Below the pieces are notes generated by a model. It searched no databases. It was not told where the DNA came from and saw nothing but the letters and a program-made list of their open reading frames with translations. The translations under genes were made by a program, and so were the position numbers. A stretch of DNA of 64,000 nt. It comes from Aldrovandia affinis (lineage: Eukaryota > Chordata > Actinopteri > Notacanthiformes > Halosauridae). Positions 22,801 through 37,369 of the stretch are shown here, piece after piece (position 1 is the stretch's first letter; every line of letters starts with the position of its first letter). Where the stretch lies: the NCBI GenBank assembly GCA_029706075.1, contig JAINUG010000135.1:621501-685500 (forward strand). Direction: 5' to 3'.

Positions 22801-25800
22801 AAAGTCCATAGCAAGGGGCTTCTCTGCAGGAGGCAGGTCTTGGGTGAGGTTTCCTAGTGGCTAGTTACTGCCATCTCATTTGTCACATGGAGTAATGACT
22901 CACAGCCTAAAAAGAGGTGTTTTGCAAGCAGTGGCACAGCCAGGAATTCATGACGGGATTATAGCCCTGTAAAGTAGGCTGCAGTACATACCTGGCAATA
23001 TTTGTACTACCCTTGGGGGCGAACAAATTGTTCATCAGTAGATTGCATCGCTTCATTATTAAACGCTCTTTGTACCATCAACCATCCTTGCTTGATCAAT
23101 AACGCTGGTACCAACTGTGCAGAACCAATGTTATTTGATATGGATGATATATGACTGGCTCCGAGCTGTATTTGCACTAAACGTATGTCTGTGAATAAAC
23201 AGTTTGGAACTATCATAAATTTCAAGGGGGGCTTATTAAACCCAACCCCCCCGGCTAAGCTGGTGTTTGTAAGAGAATTATTTTTGAATAGACAAACAAA
23301 GCTTGTTACCTTACATGTCTGGTGACATATACCTTCGCATGCAATTCAAATTCATCCGAAAGGGAACGGATGCGTCACTAATTTATGTTTCTTAATGTCA
23401 ATATCTGTTTAATACTGGAGGAAGTGGGTTATAGCGATTTGCATGAGCACTTCCCTTGGAGTGATACACAAATATGAAAATTACTGCAGGTATATATAGT
23501 GTGCGGTATCTCCCCTCTAGTGCTGTTAGTTCACCTTACCAGCAGTTCCTAAAGCCACAAGTCCCTGCTGTGATAAAATCCCTGACTGTACAGTGTGAGG
23601 AAGCAGGAACAATACATATAGAATATAGGATTGCGCCTTGTGCATTTTAATGTGACAGAAACACTGCATGCACTGCAGTAGAACCGAAGAAAACAGCGCC
23701 TTAAGCCCAATGAAGTACAAGAAAGCGTGAGATGAATCGCCCAAAAGGTATAACATCACACTTTCTAACGTTACACTTCTGCTGTCATCGCCGAGTCTTG
23801 AAGGATCTGCTACACATGCCCCATGACCTGAGGGTAGCAGAGAATGCCGCATTTGCATTTTAGGGAGGAGGAGGAGGAGGAATTCTACCGTCAACGCTCT
23901 GCTCAAAGCAATGTTTACTCTGGACACAGTCCATCTCTGGATGTGAGATCCAGATTCCTAAAAATCTTCACACAAGAAGCCTGTGGCATATTGACCCCCC
24001 CCAAGTGAAATGTATCAGGTGATGGATAAGCCCCTGCAAACTTGCATCAAAACGGTATCACTGCTCTGTATTCCTAAAGATGATATTTTACAGAGCACAT
24101 CCTTCTTGTACAGAAAACACTCACATGTCTTACTACTCCACAGACTGTCATTCAACTTCACGTGTCAGATGGAAGAACTGCCAGCACAAGGTCTATAAAA
24201 GATGTGAAGAGGCAGATATTTGGTTGACACCTAAAGGCGAACATGCGGAACTCCATGGGGTGGCCCATCGAAGGAAGTCCTCGTTTAAGCAGCAGCAAAC
24301 TTGCAGTCAAACTTCACAAATGTTGTGTCGCTCTTGAATTCCTGAAAAACATACACAGCTCTAGTTGGGGAGAAAAAGAATCTCTGAAGAGCCATCATTC
24401 CACTTCTGTTGTCACTTGAAGAAACAGATGTACTCAAGATGAAAGACTTTGGTTTGCGTTTCACCGGGAGTGTGTAAAATGTAAAATGGGCATGGCTCAC
24501 AGTCTATGACTGGGGAAAAAGCAGGCCAGCTGCTCCCCTCTTATTGCATGTAGGAGGTAAAACAAAACAAAATCAAGGGGATCCAAGATTCCTTTCCTTC
24601 AAAGAGTTACAAATGGCAGGGGCTCTCTGGTAACGCTTTCAGATAAAGACAGACAAGTTCCTTATCTGAGGTAGTCCTTAGGGCCTTGATGCACAGACAT
24701 CTGCCATAGCATCACCCAGAGAGGAAGGGCTTCAATCCGCAGGACATTCAGCACTTTATTAGGCAATAGCGCCACCTCTGGTCAACAGGGGGATCTACAG
24801 TCTGTTTGCACCAGATGCAGTCCTCCAGCACGATGCCCACCTCAGCTGGCAGACTGCAGAGTGATAAGAAGCAGCGGGAGGCTAAGGCATAGTGGAGGAT
24901 GCACATGCTCGTCTGCACTCACCCGAATTGACAGATCAAGTGGCTGCATGGGGACAGGATTACAATTGCACTTGGGCATTTCAAATTGGGGAAAAAATAA
25001 CCAATAAAAAATATATATACAGTACATATTAAAAATGTCATTTTTTTAAAACAGAGTGATATATTTTGTATGTAAAATCATGTACTGTCAACCTTTAAAT
25101 GTGAAAGCCTTCACTAGATCCTTACATTTGCATTCAAATTGCTCTGTGGAAATAATTATTCAGGGATTACTCAATTCACATCAATATTAATGAGTGCCAT
25201 GTAAGCTAAAACACATAAGAATGTTTTCATTGTTTAATGCCGTCAATCACGACACTTGATTGTAATGTGCTTTTTTTTGCGCACTGGAGATTTCATAACA
25301 GCGCTTAGGCTGAGGTGCACTTACACAATGTGATGACTGCACAGCTGACTCCAGAGCTTTGCAGTCTTATGCAAAACACAAAGAGCAACACCATAGATTA
25401 TTGCCTATAAATTGTTATCAAGTTAATACAACCCAGCGAGAAAAAAACCATGTTTCATAAGGCCTTCCGCAGGCTGTGGTCTTTTAATTGTTATTTTAAT
25501 GTTGTCAGCACATTAAATACCTCATGTGCTGGATGGATGTGAAGCTACGTAATTGCCTGAGTGAGATAGGGAGCTCTAAAAAATGGTGGACAGCCACTGA
25601 TTTGAGTCACAACCAAGCGATTAAGGCAAAAAAAAAAAGAGAGAAAGAAACCGTTTTGCCTTCTGCAGCTAACAGGTGGCAGATGTTCGTATTGAAAATC
25701 TAATGGAAAGTCAATCCATTTGTTTTCCAATAAAGGTAGTCCTATATAAACTGATGGGACCAAGGAGGCCCCTAAAGCATCCAATTACAAAGAGAAGATA

Positions 25801-26219
25801 TTACAAACAACGTGAGCTCCAAACAAAAATCTCATTAAAAAGATATCCACACAGCTTCTATTTAGAGGGGTTATTACACAAAAAGCATGTGGATTATTGC
25901 TTTCAAATATCCAATATATCTGGTCTTAGTCAAAGATATTTCACCGAGAAGACATGGGTTGATTTTAGAATACTGATGCTGGATGTGTATGACCTGAATT
26001 CAGTATCTGATGTCACCACAGCTCCCAGTTACAAATCAAATCAGTAGCTCACGCGACCACAAAAGGTAAGCTTTACAAACGACTGAACAGTAAAATACCA
26101 CGTTATCTGTTAATAGAAGCACTCTACCCCCTAGTCCATCGTTTATTATGCTGATTCTTCACAATCTGGTTCTATAAAGTAGTTTGCATCCTCTCTCTCA
26201 ACTGAATTGAATGAAATCA
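22801..26219. other. Unique sequence, no gene recognised
   Basis: Over 3 kb of mostly AT-rich DNA. A short (GGA)n run lies near 23864-23881 and a poly-A tract near 25627. No coding or transposon similarity was recognised. Confidence 0.5.
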
Positions 26220-26292
26220 AATAGAATCAAAGTCATATCAAATCAAAGTGAATTGAATTGAATCGAATCGAATCGAATCAAATCAAATCAAA
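26220..26292. repeat. Pentanucleotide microsatellite (GAATC/AATCA)
   Basis: Tandem 5-bp units drift from 'attga' through 'atcga' to 'atcaa' across about 70 bp. Similar pentamer tails close many fish retroelements (compare 44970-45000), but no element body was recognised next to this one. Confidence 0.8.
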
Positions 26293-26818
26293 TTCCTGTG
26301 CCCCCAGGAACATGGCATAATGAATGTTGAGATATAGGTCCTCCATTCCAAGTGTAAAAGTTGGTGCATAGACAGTAGCTCTGGATGGTGTATTGCCATG
26401 GCTTATGCAGAACGTTTACAAGCCATGAATGAACACAAAAAAATGATCATCCAACTCCTTCATTAATGGTTGAAAGCTTCAATCGTGGTCAAATTGTACC
26501 ACTGTAACATGCATATGAGTGGTGCATCTTGTTACATTAACCCATGCTCATAATACTCTATAACTTATCTATTATTGCCAAATTATCATCTGCCTGATAT
26601 TTCACGTTGCCTGTGCTTTGAGACATTCAAATCATCTTTACTACTGCACTTGTATCCCTTTTGTTATTGCACTCACTAGGCACAAGAAAGCAGACACTGA
26701 AAGCATTAGGTTGGTTGAGGCAGAGGTTGGTTTGGCAGCGAGCACCAGTTAAGAGGGAATAAAACAACATATAAAACAAGCCAAATGTTGTGGAGAGAGG
26801 GAACCGCTAACCAAGATA
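26293..26818. other. Unique sequence, nothing recognised
   Basis: AT-rich, with no gene or repeat recognised. Confidence 0.5.
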
Positions 26819-27250
26819 ATGCTGCCAGTAGAAATTGAGCTTCCCGGCAAACAACAGGCTTCCGGGCATGCTGCGGAGGAAAGGAGAGAGGGGAGAGGGG
26901 AGAGGGGGGACGAGGGACGAGGCCCAGCTTCTGGGAGCAGCACCGCCGCAGCTTTCTTCAATTTACCTTACAGCCGGAGCCGTAATGGGAAACCCAGCGG
27001 CAACAGCACTCGCCTTCCGTCTCACTTCCCCGCGACGGGCAGGCGGATAGAACACGCACAAAAAGCGGATTCTTCACACGCGCCCCCAGATTTAAATTGT
27101 CTGAACCTGGGGAGGCTGGAGATGCAGCTTTTTATTTTAAAAAAAAGCTTTACAGCCCCCTTCACAACCGTCAGGTCCAAATTCACCCTCTCCCCCCCTC
27201 CCCTCCCCTCCCCGAATTTTAAAACGTTTGCGCTCTGTTCTGACAGATGA
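26819..27250. other. GC-rich patch with purine repeat
   Basis: Purine-rich short tandem units ('gagaggg'-like) occupy about 26880-26920, followed by CpG-containing sequence and a C-rich tract near 27190-27215. A 143-codon open frame overlaps it but is low-complexity and has no known domain. Confidence 0.4.
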
Positions 27251-28050
27251 TCACAGCAGTCGTCCTGAAGTAACAGCTGACACCTCCTCTTGTCGACAAC
27301 ATCGTCATAAACAACAGCTGCAAAGAGATGTAAACATTCATAATTCTTAAAGCTGTTTCCCTACTTATCGATGTAATGCAGTTGGGATTTGGGATGGGAT
27401 GAATACACCTACACATATTGTTCGTTATTAAAATGCGAATGCGCATATTTGTTGACAAGGGAAGCGGCACATCTGCGAGGATTATTAATGTAGGGGATAA
27501 GCATTTCAGCTCAGCTCTCTGAATCTATATTGCGACTAAAGTGTGCTCAGATTCAGGTTTAAACAGGGGCCACTGAGAGGTAAAATGGCTCCAATCGCCC
27601 TGGTCCCGGCGAGAATCGCATTACTATGCGAGGCGCACCTGCTGAGAGCACGGATACCGTAAAAAAAAAAAAAAAAGGAAATTTTAGTCCACATCAAAAT
27701 TCTTAGGGAACTGGGGGAAAGAAAAGTCTCACCATTTTAAAGCATCATTCGTCCAAGGGGGACATGAAAGCATTCATAAAGAAGAAGGAAGGCAGGTACT
27801 ATTGTGAGCTAAAACTAAGCAGAGTGTATTACAAATGGAAACTGCATTCATTTGGGGGGGGGGGAGGAAGGAAGCCTGAACATTCAAAAGGCTCTCAGGC
27901 ATTTTTTCATCTTCCCCTCATAATTTCATTCTGCAGGTGTGACTCTGAGGTCTTATTGATGAAATATGAGACGCTTTCAGACCCTCTGACGGACTTCCCG
28001 GACAGAGACTTGGGGAACAGCCCAGTGCCTGGATATTTCAGACCGACGCC
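27251..28050. other. Unique sequence with poly-A
   Basis: No gene recognised. A poly-A tract lies at 27661-27676 and a G run near 27855. A short open segment at 27935-28030 follows a 'ctgcag' acceptor-like site, but it runs directly into the repeat that begins at 28051, so I do not call it an exon. Confidence 0.4.
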
Positions 28051-28860
28051 CAGGGATGGACTGGGAGAAAAAATCAGGCCGTGAATTTCAGGCCCACATT
28101 AACGGTGAAAAGAAAGGATCGTAGATCTATGAAATGTGTAATTGACCTTGCATTTTCCGATATGTTGTAACATTATTCCATAAAGGCTAAACGCATGAGC
28201 CTAAAATGAACGGGAAAATGCATAGCCTACAAACATAAAGCCATGCGCATATTTTCCATCACACAGCTCACCATCAAAAGCTTTTGTGTGGACCAGAACG
28301 AGCAAAGGATTTGAAAGAACACACACACACACACACTCATATACACACACACACACACACCCACACACTAGGCTCAGTGCCAGGAGCAAATCAATGGGGG
28401 GGCATCTGAAACTCACAGGGGGCACAACTAAATACCGCTTCTCAAACGCTGCATGTTGACGTTACCAGCAGCAACAGGCTACTTTATCATCATGCCACAA
28501 CAGTGCATCTTGCTTGGGCTTTGCGACAGAACCACAGAGACTCATGATATCTCACAAGTTAACTGCACAATGCTGATGGACACTTTGTCTGGTGGTTGAG
28601 CTTCTAAAATAAAAAGATCTATAGCACCACTATACAATCTTTAGAAATCGTAACAGTTATCCAAATGTCTAACATAAGGAAAATGTGGAGCAAATAAAAT
28701 TTGCTCAGTATTAACTTGACACAGGGGCAACTCAGAATTATGTAATGATTCATGATGTTATTTGTGACAACCCTAACAATCAGTGTGTACACAGATTATT
28801 ATCCCTTTGTAGCCTGATACTAGCTAACAGCCCGTCACTGCTGGTCCCCAAGTTGATAAC
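28051..28860. repeat. Unclassified dispersed repeat, copy A
   Basis: This segment matches 60400-61145 in inverted orientation. Shared words include 'ccacacaaaagcttttg' (as complement), 'taacgtcaacatgcagcg', 'cattgatttgctcctggcac' and 'gataactgttac'. It carries an (AC)n run at 28318-28369 where copy B carries the complementary (TG)n. A possible terminus 'cagggatggactgggag' starts at 28051. No open frame with family similarity was found, so it may be a non-autonomous DNA element or an old retroelement piece. Confidence 0.7.
28318..28369. repeat. (AC)n microsatellite
   Basis: Imperfect AC run broken by 'tcatat' and 'cc'. It sits inside repeat copy A at the position matching the (TG)n of copy B. 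Confidence 0.9.
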
Positions 28861-31800
28861 GTCTGGTGGCTAGCTATCTCAATGAGTTGATGGCCAACAA
28901 ACTGCTGAGCTTAAATCCATCAAATTTGTTTAAATAAGTATGCTATCTGTTTTAACAATACAACAATACAATTATTTTTTAAATAATAATTATTTTTAAT
29001 TTATATATATATATATATATACTGTATATTTGGTAATTTGATTTTAAAAATCAATTTCAAATATAACATCCATTTGTACAATGTCAAAATCACATGCACT
29101 ATTAATTAACTAGTCACATTTGGGGGGAGCAGTCAATCTGGGGGGAGTAGTCTATGAGATGAGTCTTTGAGATTTGGTAGGATACGTGGCCACAGACCAA
29201 TCAAACAAAGGGTTGGTCCAATTTGGGATGAGTCGCTACTCATCCCCCCTGAAAAGCTGGACCTATCCGGTCCTGTTGTGGTGGTGCTATGTTTGTAGGG
29301 AGGAGAGACAGCTCAGCTTTGCACAAATATCTTTTCAATAGACCCGTCACAGCATTAATGATGGGCAGGGGCCTGTGGTACTGGGTGGTACCTCTGTGTC
29401 TTTTTGTTGTTTGTTTTTTACAAAACTGCCCGGCCCAACAGGAAATCTCCCGATGGCTAGTGCATCTGTGCAAATGCCTACCCCTGTTCTGTACTGAGAA
29501 TGAGATTATGAACCCTGTAAAACTGATCTGACTTAAAAAAAATATATATATTTTAGAATATTCCCACACTTAAAGAACAACACTGAGAAAGGAAAGGAGG
29601 GCAGTTCTTATCTGACCCTAAAATTGGTGCCATTTAATAGGTTTACCTTGGATTTGTTTAGGTGCCTGGTAAAATATAGTGAATCCCATAATAGAAAGTG
29701 AAAAGACCAGCTGAATAATTAGAGACTACCACTAGACTAACTGGCTCATGCAAAAAGAAAAGAAGAAAGAAAACAGCCCTTGAGCTAACTGATGGCTGTG
29801 GTTTGCATTGGCAATTTTCCCTACTGTAATGTTTTTAGTTTTTTTCAAGAAAGCTTGTATTTGTACCAGATTTGTTATTGTACACTCGCTGATGGCTTGG
29901 ATTTAATTACACAATTACCGTGCAGCATTAAAAGTTTAACCTGAAGCAATGAAAAACATACAACACCAATACATAATGCATGACAGAGGGTATACCACGT
30001 ACGGGATATATAGCAGCGCTGCTTGGAAACCGACGGCATGCCCATAATGTGGGATAGATCCAGGCTTTTCATTCAAGGCAACTAATATGTTTTACAAATA
30101 CACATGCGTATGGATTATTCCACGCTATTACGCACGGGAGAGAGGCTGTTTTTCATTTTTCAACTCAGTGGCAGGGGAAGATAGACACCGAGTGTGAAGC
30201 AAGAAACCCATAACGTGCAGGGGGACGCAAACCAGTGGACCACCTCGTATGAACAGACAGTTATCGAAGGGAGTGAAGCGGACCAGATGACAACGGGGAC
30301 AGATAATCAGCCGATCTGGGTACATTAATCTCTGGCTCACACTGGAGAAAAATGGCTGCAGTGGTTCAGCAGCGCTAGGTGCTAATGCAGTGAAATGAGG
30401 CTTGCGGCTGTTTGCAAGGAATAAAAGTAAACACATACAAATTGTACTATACTATATGCTTTATATAGTATATATATATATATATACCTTTGAGGACAAA
30501 ATGGTACAGTAGTTGTGTAGCTCATAAAAAAAATATATGGTCAAAGCAAGCAATTGTGAATAAATAAATAAAAATAACACAGAACTTTCTAAATGATCAT
30601 TATTGTTTTGGCTCCTCTCAAAGCATGACCGAAGACCATATTAGACCACATTACTATTACTATTATTACCTTTCATCACGGACCAATGCTCCCAGACATC
30701 TTCAGCATCAATGCATTCTCAAGGCTGTTAGTTACCATAGTCACCAACATAATGATTTATCCATCAAGACACTATAATTCTCTTTTCACTTGTATAGTCT
30801 AATGTTCCCAACAGTTCAGCAGCCCGTGTCAAAGCTAAAACCTAATGGAAGCAACATGTACAAAAGCATGTATTTGAAATACCACCTTTCACAATAGGCA
30901 GAGAAGCCCATTGTCACAAAAATGTTTTTTTATATAGCCCCAATACAGTGACATTGTCATGGAGTGCTTCATAAAAAAATGAGTAGAGTAAGGTCTAATA
31001 TTAACTGAGTTAAACCCCAGTTTTTAAAAAAAGATGCATATCGCACAGGCAGGATCATCTGTACCAGAAAAACCGCCATCTGATTTTATTTAAATGCTTT
31101 TTGTTTTTTTTAAATAATGACTCACAAAACACTTTCTTTGTGATGTGATTTTCTGCATTTACAACTTTCCAAGTGGAAGAGAGTAATTTGAGAGATACTC
31201 AAGTCAAATCACTTCGTGTTTTCATATTTTGCAGCTGTATGATTCAGTTGGACGGGGGAGAAAGTATTGATGTCGTCAAGTCGCATTTCCAAAAAAGGCA
31301 AATCAGTCCAACATGGCAGCGATGCTGAAACACAGTGACTAGACTCGGAACCTCGGTGGCTGCAGGTAAAATACGCCATCTGAGCGCCGCCATTAACAAT
31401 GGCCAGCGTCGGCTAATTGTTCGAAAACGGGGAGGAAACGCGCGTGTGCATTTAAGTTCCTCGGGTGATTCAAAGGCACGTTGGCCTTCCTGTCCTTGAT
31501 TGAGCACTACTCCCTTGTGCTTTCTTCCCCCGGTGAGAAAGCGCATCCCACAATGGCCTTTTTAGTTGACGTTATTGCCCTCGTAAGTCACTGTCACGGC
31601 AACTGTGCATCACAGCTGGGGAGAGGGCAGACACAACATTAAGCTAATTGTCAGGCATTTGCGGTTCACGCTGCTGCGGCCAGCGTTCCATCAAGGCAGG
31701 TGACCGTTAACGCCCCGACGACCACGGTGACATCCGGCGCAATAAAACTCAAAACAACAACGCCACCGCTGCTCTGCGAAGAGGACGTGACCGCGACAGC

Positions 31801-32370
31801 TGCGTGTCCTCTCAAAGTTCCCGTAACTTTATGTCTTTTTTGGAACACTGGACATATCACAAAGACGCTCCTTTCAAAAGTGCTGTTTCCCGTGGAGACT
31901 CGGTTTGTGAAAATTGACATGATTTATTATTACTCGGAAGGTTATTTGAATTAATTATTGATGCTGGTATTATTGCTGTCTTAAGGGTGAAGGAGACAGA
32001 GTTGGCTCTTGGCTGCAGAGTTCCCCCACTGTCTACACACTCATCCAAATGTACCATTTTCCCAACTGACAGTTATCAATGTTCACAAAGGAGAAGTGAA
32101 GTTAACATATCAGGCACCCCCCGCAAGAGGGGGAATGAGAAAACAACATGGCGCCTTTTATTCAAGTTTGTACAGGAAGCTTCATCCGAAAAGCACACAA
32201 GGTTATTACATATCAAATGGCTCTGTATAACTGTACAAAATTATGTGGCAGCATTTGCATACAAAAAGTCAACATAATTTCCACCCAGCTAGTAATCGGA
32301 GTGCTTCTAATGAGGGAATATAAAAACAAACACTGCTCGCTTTCCCTGTAATTAAGCCAGCGCAGCTGAA
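28861..32370. other. Gene-free AT-rich sequence with TA runs
   Basis: (TA)n runs lie at about 29003-29020 and 30468-30486. No gene or transposon was recognised. A CpG-containing patch at 31660-31840 carries an 84-codon open frame without known similarity. G-rich words ('ggggggag') near 29119-29150 hint at a decayed repeat that could extend copy A, without proof. Confidence 0.45.
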
Positions 32371-35300
32371 TGTGAAGACACTCTGTGACACACGGGAAGG
32401 GCTCCGAGAGTGAGCGCGCGAAAAGCCGCGGACGCACGAAACGCCGAACGAGGTCAGAGCAGAGATCAACGACCCCTCTGGCAGTAGATTACAAGTCTCC
32501 ATGACGATGAGAAATGAAGGCCTGGGTGTGCGAATGTTCGTTACTTCTCGGGACATCGTGCAGGGAGAGGTATGGGTCCTACAAGGCTTACGTTTCGTGA
32601 TGCTCTGTTGAAGAAAATGTGTTAACGCAACTACGAGGCGCAGCATTAAGGTCAAGCCTGCGTTTCGTTTAATTGTCAAACCCACACATCAGAGCATGGA
32701 CCCTTTGTAGGCGTTGTATTATTATTAGGAAGGAAACAGCTGAAACCTTGGCTTTTTGCTAGTTCTCGGTAAATATAAACTTACGTCGGAGAGAAGAGCG
32801 CGCGACCTTCCTTTTCGTAATTATACAATTACGGCTCGTGAGTAGGCCAGAATGAAAACGAACGTTAACAAAATAATTGGCCAATTATAGAAGGAGGATG
32901 AAGAAAAAAAACTTTCGACAGGATTACATTTTTAACAGAGGTCTTCTGGTGTGTGAAATGACAATTAGGAAGAGCGTTGGCAGATGGACAGACACGGTCC
33001 TCCAAATGAGATTCTCTGCATCAAAACAAGAAGAGGAGGCCTATTATTCAGAGGAAATAACCCCTTTGTATGGCATAGATGCAGAGGGGGGGGGCGGGAA
33101 ATGGACACCACATCCGCCGATTAAGACCTTCAGCGGTGTAACTCATCCTTCTCAGCTACCACAAGCCCAGTGGGACTGGAAAGGTGTCGATGGAAAGGGG
33201 TGAATGATGGAGTAATGGGATTTCTCCCTCTTGAACCCTTCCTGTGCAAGCTCTCCAAAATTAATGAAATCTTTGGTAAAAAAAGAACAAAAAAAAAAAA
33301 AGTCCTCCGGAAAAAAACGGCATGGGGAGGGAGACAGCAGCGGCTGCGAGGTATAGCTCCCATCTGTTTAAACGAGGTAAGGCGACACGTCCTTCCCACC
33401 TTTTTTGTCCCATGAAACGGGAGACACGGTGGCGAGGACGCACGCGAGACTGAATCATTATCGGCCATGTGCGCGGCGCTACCGAGACGGGTGTGAAGAA
33501 CTGGCAGTGGTATCATGAATAAGCAAAACCTTTTGTGTGCACTGCGGGGGGGGGTGGTATCTGGAACTGCTGTGTGGTCTCAGCTGGAACATGGTGTTCC
33601 GCTAGCAGTCTGAGGCCCCCCTGCGTTATGGCTCAGTTGCGACGCTGCGGAACGGAATGCTGGAGATACTGGAGAGACCGGCAACTGAACCAACACTAAT
33701 CCCCAGGCAACCGGGTCTCCGGCAGCCCGGTCCAACCCACTCACCACGCCCCGGCTCACACCACCGGATGAAACCAGGAGGCAAAGGGGGTGTGGATTTC
33801 ACCTTTTGTGTCTGCATGAAAAAAATGGAAGCCAGCGCTATACCATATTGTCAGAGGGGGTCAAGCAAAGAGGCAGCGGGAAAAGTCTCACCGTATTAAA
33901 AGACCCTTGATGTTGACTCGACGCGGCAAACAAATGCCAACGAGGGATGAATTTAACAGCCTGGTGTTTGACAGCTGGCATCTGCGAATTAGACCTGGGA
34001 CTGTTCTTGCTTGACTTTTCTGATTCCTCACACCGGTGGCATCTCCCTGCGTGGGAGGCAGGCTAGCATTAGATTGGGAATCGATACGGGTAAACACTTC
34101 CAATGCTCGAAATTCACAGCGCCCTCTTTGCCAAACATTACTTTTTCCCTCCCTCCAATCCAATCGAAAGCGACTGTGAGCAGGGCCCCGGCTTATCAAA
34201 GGCAAGCAATATCATATCGGCAAATGGATCTGATTTCCATCTTCGTCTCATTTTTTCCCTGGACAAAAAAAATAAAAAAGCGTTAAGAAGGAATTGCTTC
34301 TCAAACCATTATCTACGTCCTCCCCTTCCACAGGAAAAAAAAAAAACGAACGGGGGAAAGCATTACTTACTGCTGAGAAGCGGAAGGGACATATTAATGT
34401 TTGTTAATTAGTCCCTGGAGATGGTCCATTTATAGCACGGAACCACCCCTCTTGAGCTATCTGCATTCAAGGACGAGAGGAAAATGTGACAGAGTGGATT
34501 CAACGCTGGCAACGCCGCCGCGACTAAATACTGCCTGGCAGTCGGCAGAAAAGAAACAAATTAAGACGCCGAGAATTAGAATGCGCTGCGTTAAAAACAC
34601 TCTGGGTGGCTAAACTGGATTTGGGTAACATCGAATAACAATTTAAGGTAATCCCCTTTTGAAAGAGCTGTCAAAAGCAGCACCAGTCTGTAGAGGGGGA
34701 AAAAAAGATAAGCCCTGAATGGAGACCACGGGCCTAGGCCGCCTTGCCTGTCTCGGTGCTCCACTCACATTACTCAATCGGAGACACATTTGTACAGTGG
34801 AGGGACGTGACGGAGACAGAAACGAATGCAAAGTGTTGCTCCCATGGCCAATGTGAAGTTTTAAAACTGATTCGTGGAACAATATCAGAATGCTAATAAA
34901 AACGAACTAACCGGCGGCGAGGCGCTCTGGCAGGAGCCTAACACGAAATTACGGGCACCATCTGGGCTTTCAGAGCTTCGGGACATCCCGTTTTATGAAT
35001 CTCTCCATTAGCACTCCAGTGAGTGGGGGGAAAAGCGTCGACTCCCCAGAGAGAAGTTTTGTGATGGCGTTTTTGAACCCGCTGTTTGCGAGCGTGGTGA
35101 GCGGTTTAAAGGGTGTCGGTGTCGGTGTGTTTAATGGCAGGGTGTCCGTTTCCCGTTCAGAGCCAACATACAGATCTGGGCAAAAATCTTAACAAGGCTT
35201 TTTTTCACACCTAAAACAAATGTCTTTTAAGACAGGTGCATAGGAACGGTATGCCCGACGAAGGTTCTGTTGGACCGAGACGTGGCATAGCGTTAATTCG

Positions 35301-37369
35301 TTTGAAATTCAGAAGCACGACAGCATGCGGGATATTTTAAAACCATTCACAACCACGCCTCTGTGTCTGGCTCAGTTTGGCATGTTTCGAGAAGCAGCGG
35401 CATTCAATGGGCATTTAATTTCGACATACATCTCCCATTACTTAGCATTCCCGACCATCGGCACAAGACGCACACAGACACACTGGTGGGACAGCTAAAC
35501 CAATCCAGCTTGTGCATATCAGTCTGCAAAAAAAAAAAAAAAAAAAGGCAAATCAAGATTCTGCCACTGATTTGCACATAGATGATTTATTCAGAGAGTA
35601 TAGCATGATCACTTATTAAACTGACTGTAATGCCAGGACTGGTGATGCAGTCTGTAAAGAATGACTTTTAAGGCACGGAGAATGCGGGCTACAGTGCTGT
35701 GGGAGATATCCTGAAGCCCCCAACCACCCCCCCCCCCCCATTATCCGAAGGCAGGGTCTTAGCGCAGCCTGTGTTGTGAGAGATCGGCCGTATTCCGCCC
35801 GTCACCGCCGCTGTCACCGGGGAAGCGGACGCATCGGTGTCAGGTAATGGAGGCGGAGGAGAGGAGCGCACAGCGACCGGCCTCACAACAATGCAGAGGG
35901 CGATTTCGATCTCGTCGCAAAGTCTCCCTCGATCCAAACGCCGCCATCAACCCCCGCGTGAATGTCCTCGCAACATCGCCACCCCCCCCCGAGAGGTGCT
36001 CGCTGACACAAATTTGCACAAATGTACTGCCACTGAGGGTGGCAGGGGGACAAAAGGCCTTCACAATACCGAACCTCTTTGTGCTGCTGCAGAATGTTCC
36101 TGCAGGGGGGGAAACACATGAAACGTTAACCGGACTAAGTGAGTCTAAGTGAGGCAAGTGGCTCGTTTTGAGACTTCAAACACTTACAACAGCAAAAAAA
36201 TAGCCCGAAGGCCAAAGGAAACAGTGCTGGCATGCTGATAAGCTGCTCCTTGCGAGGACCTACTCTCTAATCTAAGTAATATTACCGTGATTATGATTAA
36301 TTTTACCATTAGGATGACAATGACGATAATGGGGTAATGAGGGGTGTTGTTGTTTTTGTACAAAAGGTTTTCACCCCTTAACCATAAATCAAATAAGCTT
36401 GCCTTTCGGAGGGTAATTCAGCTCTGAACTGAAAAATCATGCACCTGGTATTCGCAGGGCTCTTGGTACTGGCCAGGTGATGCCTGCGTGCTGCCTCTAA
36501 TTTCGATACGTACATTCATTTGTTCTGTTATAAAAATACAATTAATTACACACCAAATTCAGCATATGCATAAAATATGAGCGACACTCATAATTAATAA
36601 TATCTACAGAAATAACCATGTTTGCTAAGACTGAAGCATTGTCTAGGTAACAAACATTTCCACGTTCAGTTAAGAGAGGACAGTGTCTTAGTTTCAATGC
36701 ATGGAATTAGTAACCAAGGATACACCTACCATGTATTAAATCGATCTGTTGAATTCAGTGCATTCTATATTCAAAGCTCGTGGGGTCATAATACCGTAAC
36801 GCTTGATTCTTGTAGTAGGTCGGCGTACTTGCTGTTCAGTAGTCGTGAAGTGTGGAATAAAGGGCTTCAATTCCAGCATCGATACTCCAATACGTTTATT
36901 TATTACCAATAGCAGTATGGACCATTTAAGCCTGGTCTCACGGCACTAAGCTATCTCCGATCACACACGAGACGTTCAGGAACATAAAAGTGCTGATGCG
37001 TGACCTTGGAGAGTCGAGGTATAATTGCAGAGGTGTGTGTCACCATGGTGTCATCGATCGACGCCTTATCAACTCTGGACCCACTACAGTAGAGCCAGCA
37101 TTATCAGATACGGAATCATAATCCATTTCATAAAACTGACTGTTAAAATAACCAGTGGGGCACTTGACCCATTGGCGGATCGAAGCGGTCGATCCAGTTG
37201 ACTGGGCCTCTCACACTCATGATTGCGCGCAGAATCCCTTATGTTTGGGGAAAATCAATCTGAAGACCTGAATCTGAAGCCCACAACGGCAACAGGCTAC
37301 TTGCACTAAGAACGTCTGCGGTGATCACTCAGACAATTTCACTTTCAATTAATGGTATTTCACATCGGT
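32371..37369. other. Mostly unique sequence with CpG-rich patches
   Basis: Visible CpG enrichment occurs at about 32380-32480, 33410-33490 and 35760-36010. Homopolymers include poly-A near 33289-33301, 34333-34346 and 35528-35546, and poly-C near 35727-35739. No exon, RNA gene or repeat family was recognised. The mix of unique sequence and CpG patches fits regulatory DNA, but nothing here proves it. Confidence 0.4.

Noticed and set aside
27935..28083. Possible exon after a 'ctgcag' acceptor-like site
   Set aside because: The frame runs directly into the dispersed repeat starting at 28051, and no donor site or partner exon was seen.
28861..29280. Extension of dispersed repeat copy A
   Set aside because: G-rich words hint at repeat origin but no match to the flank of copy B could be followed past about 28860.
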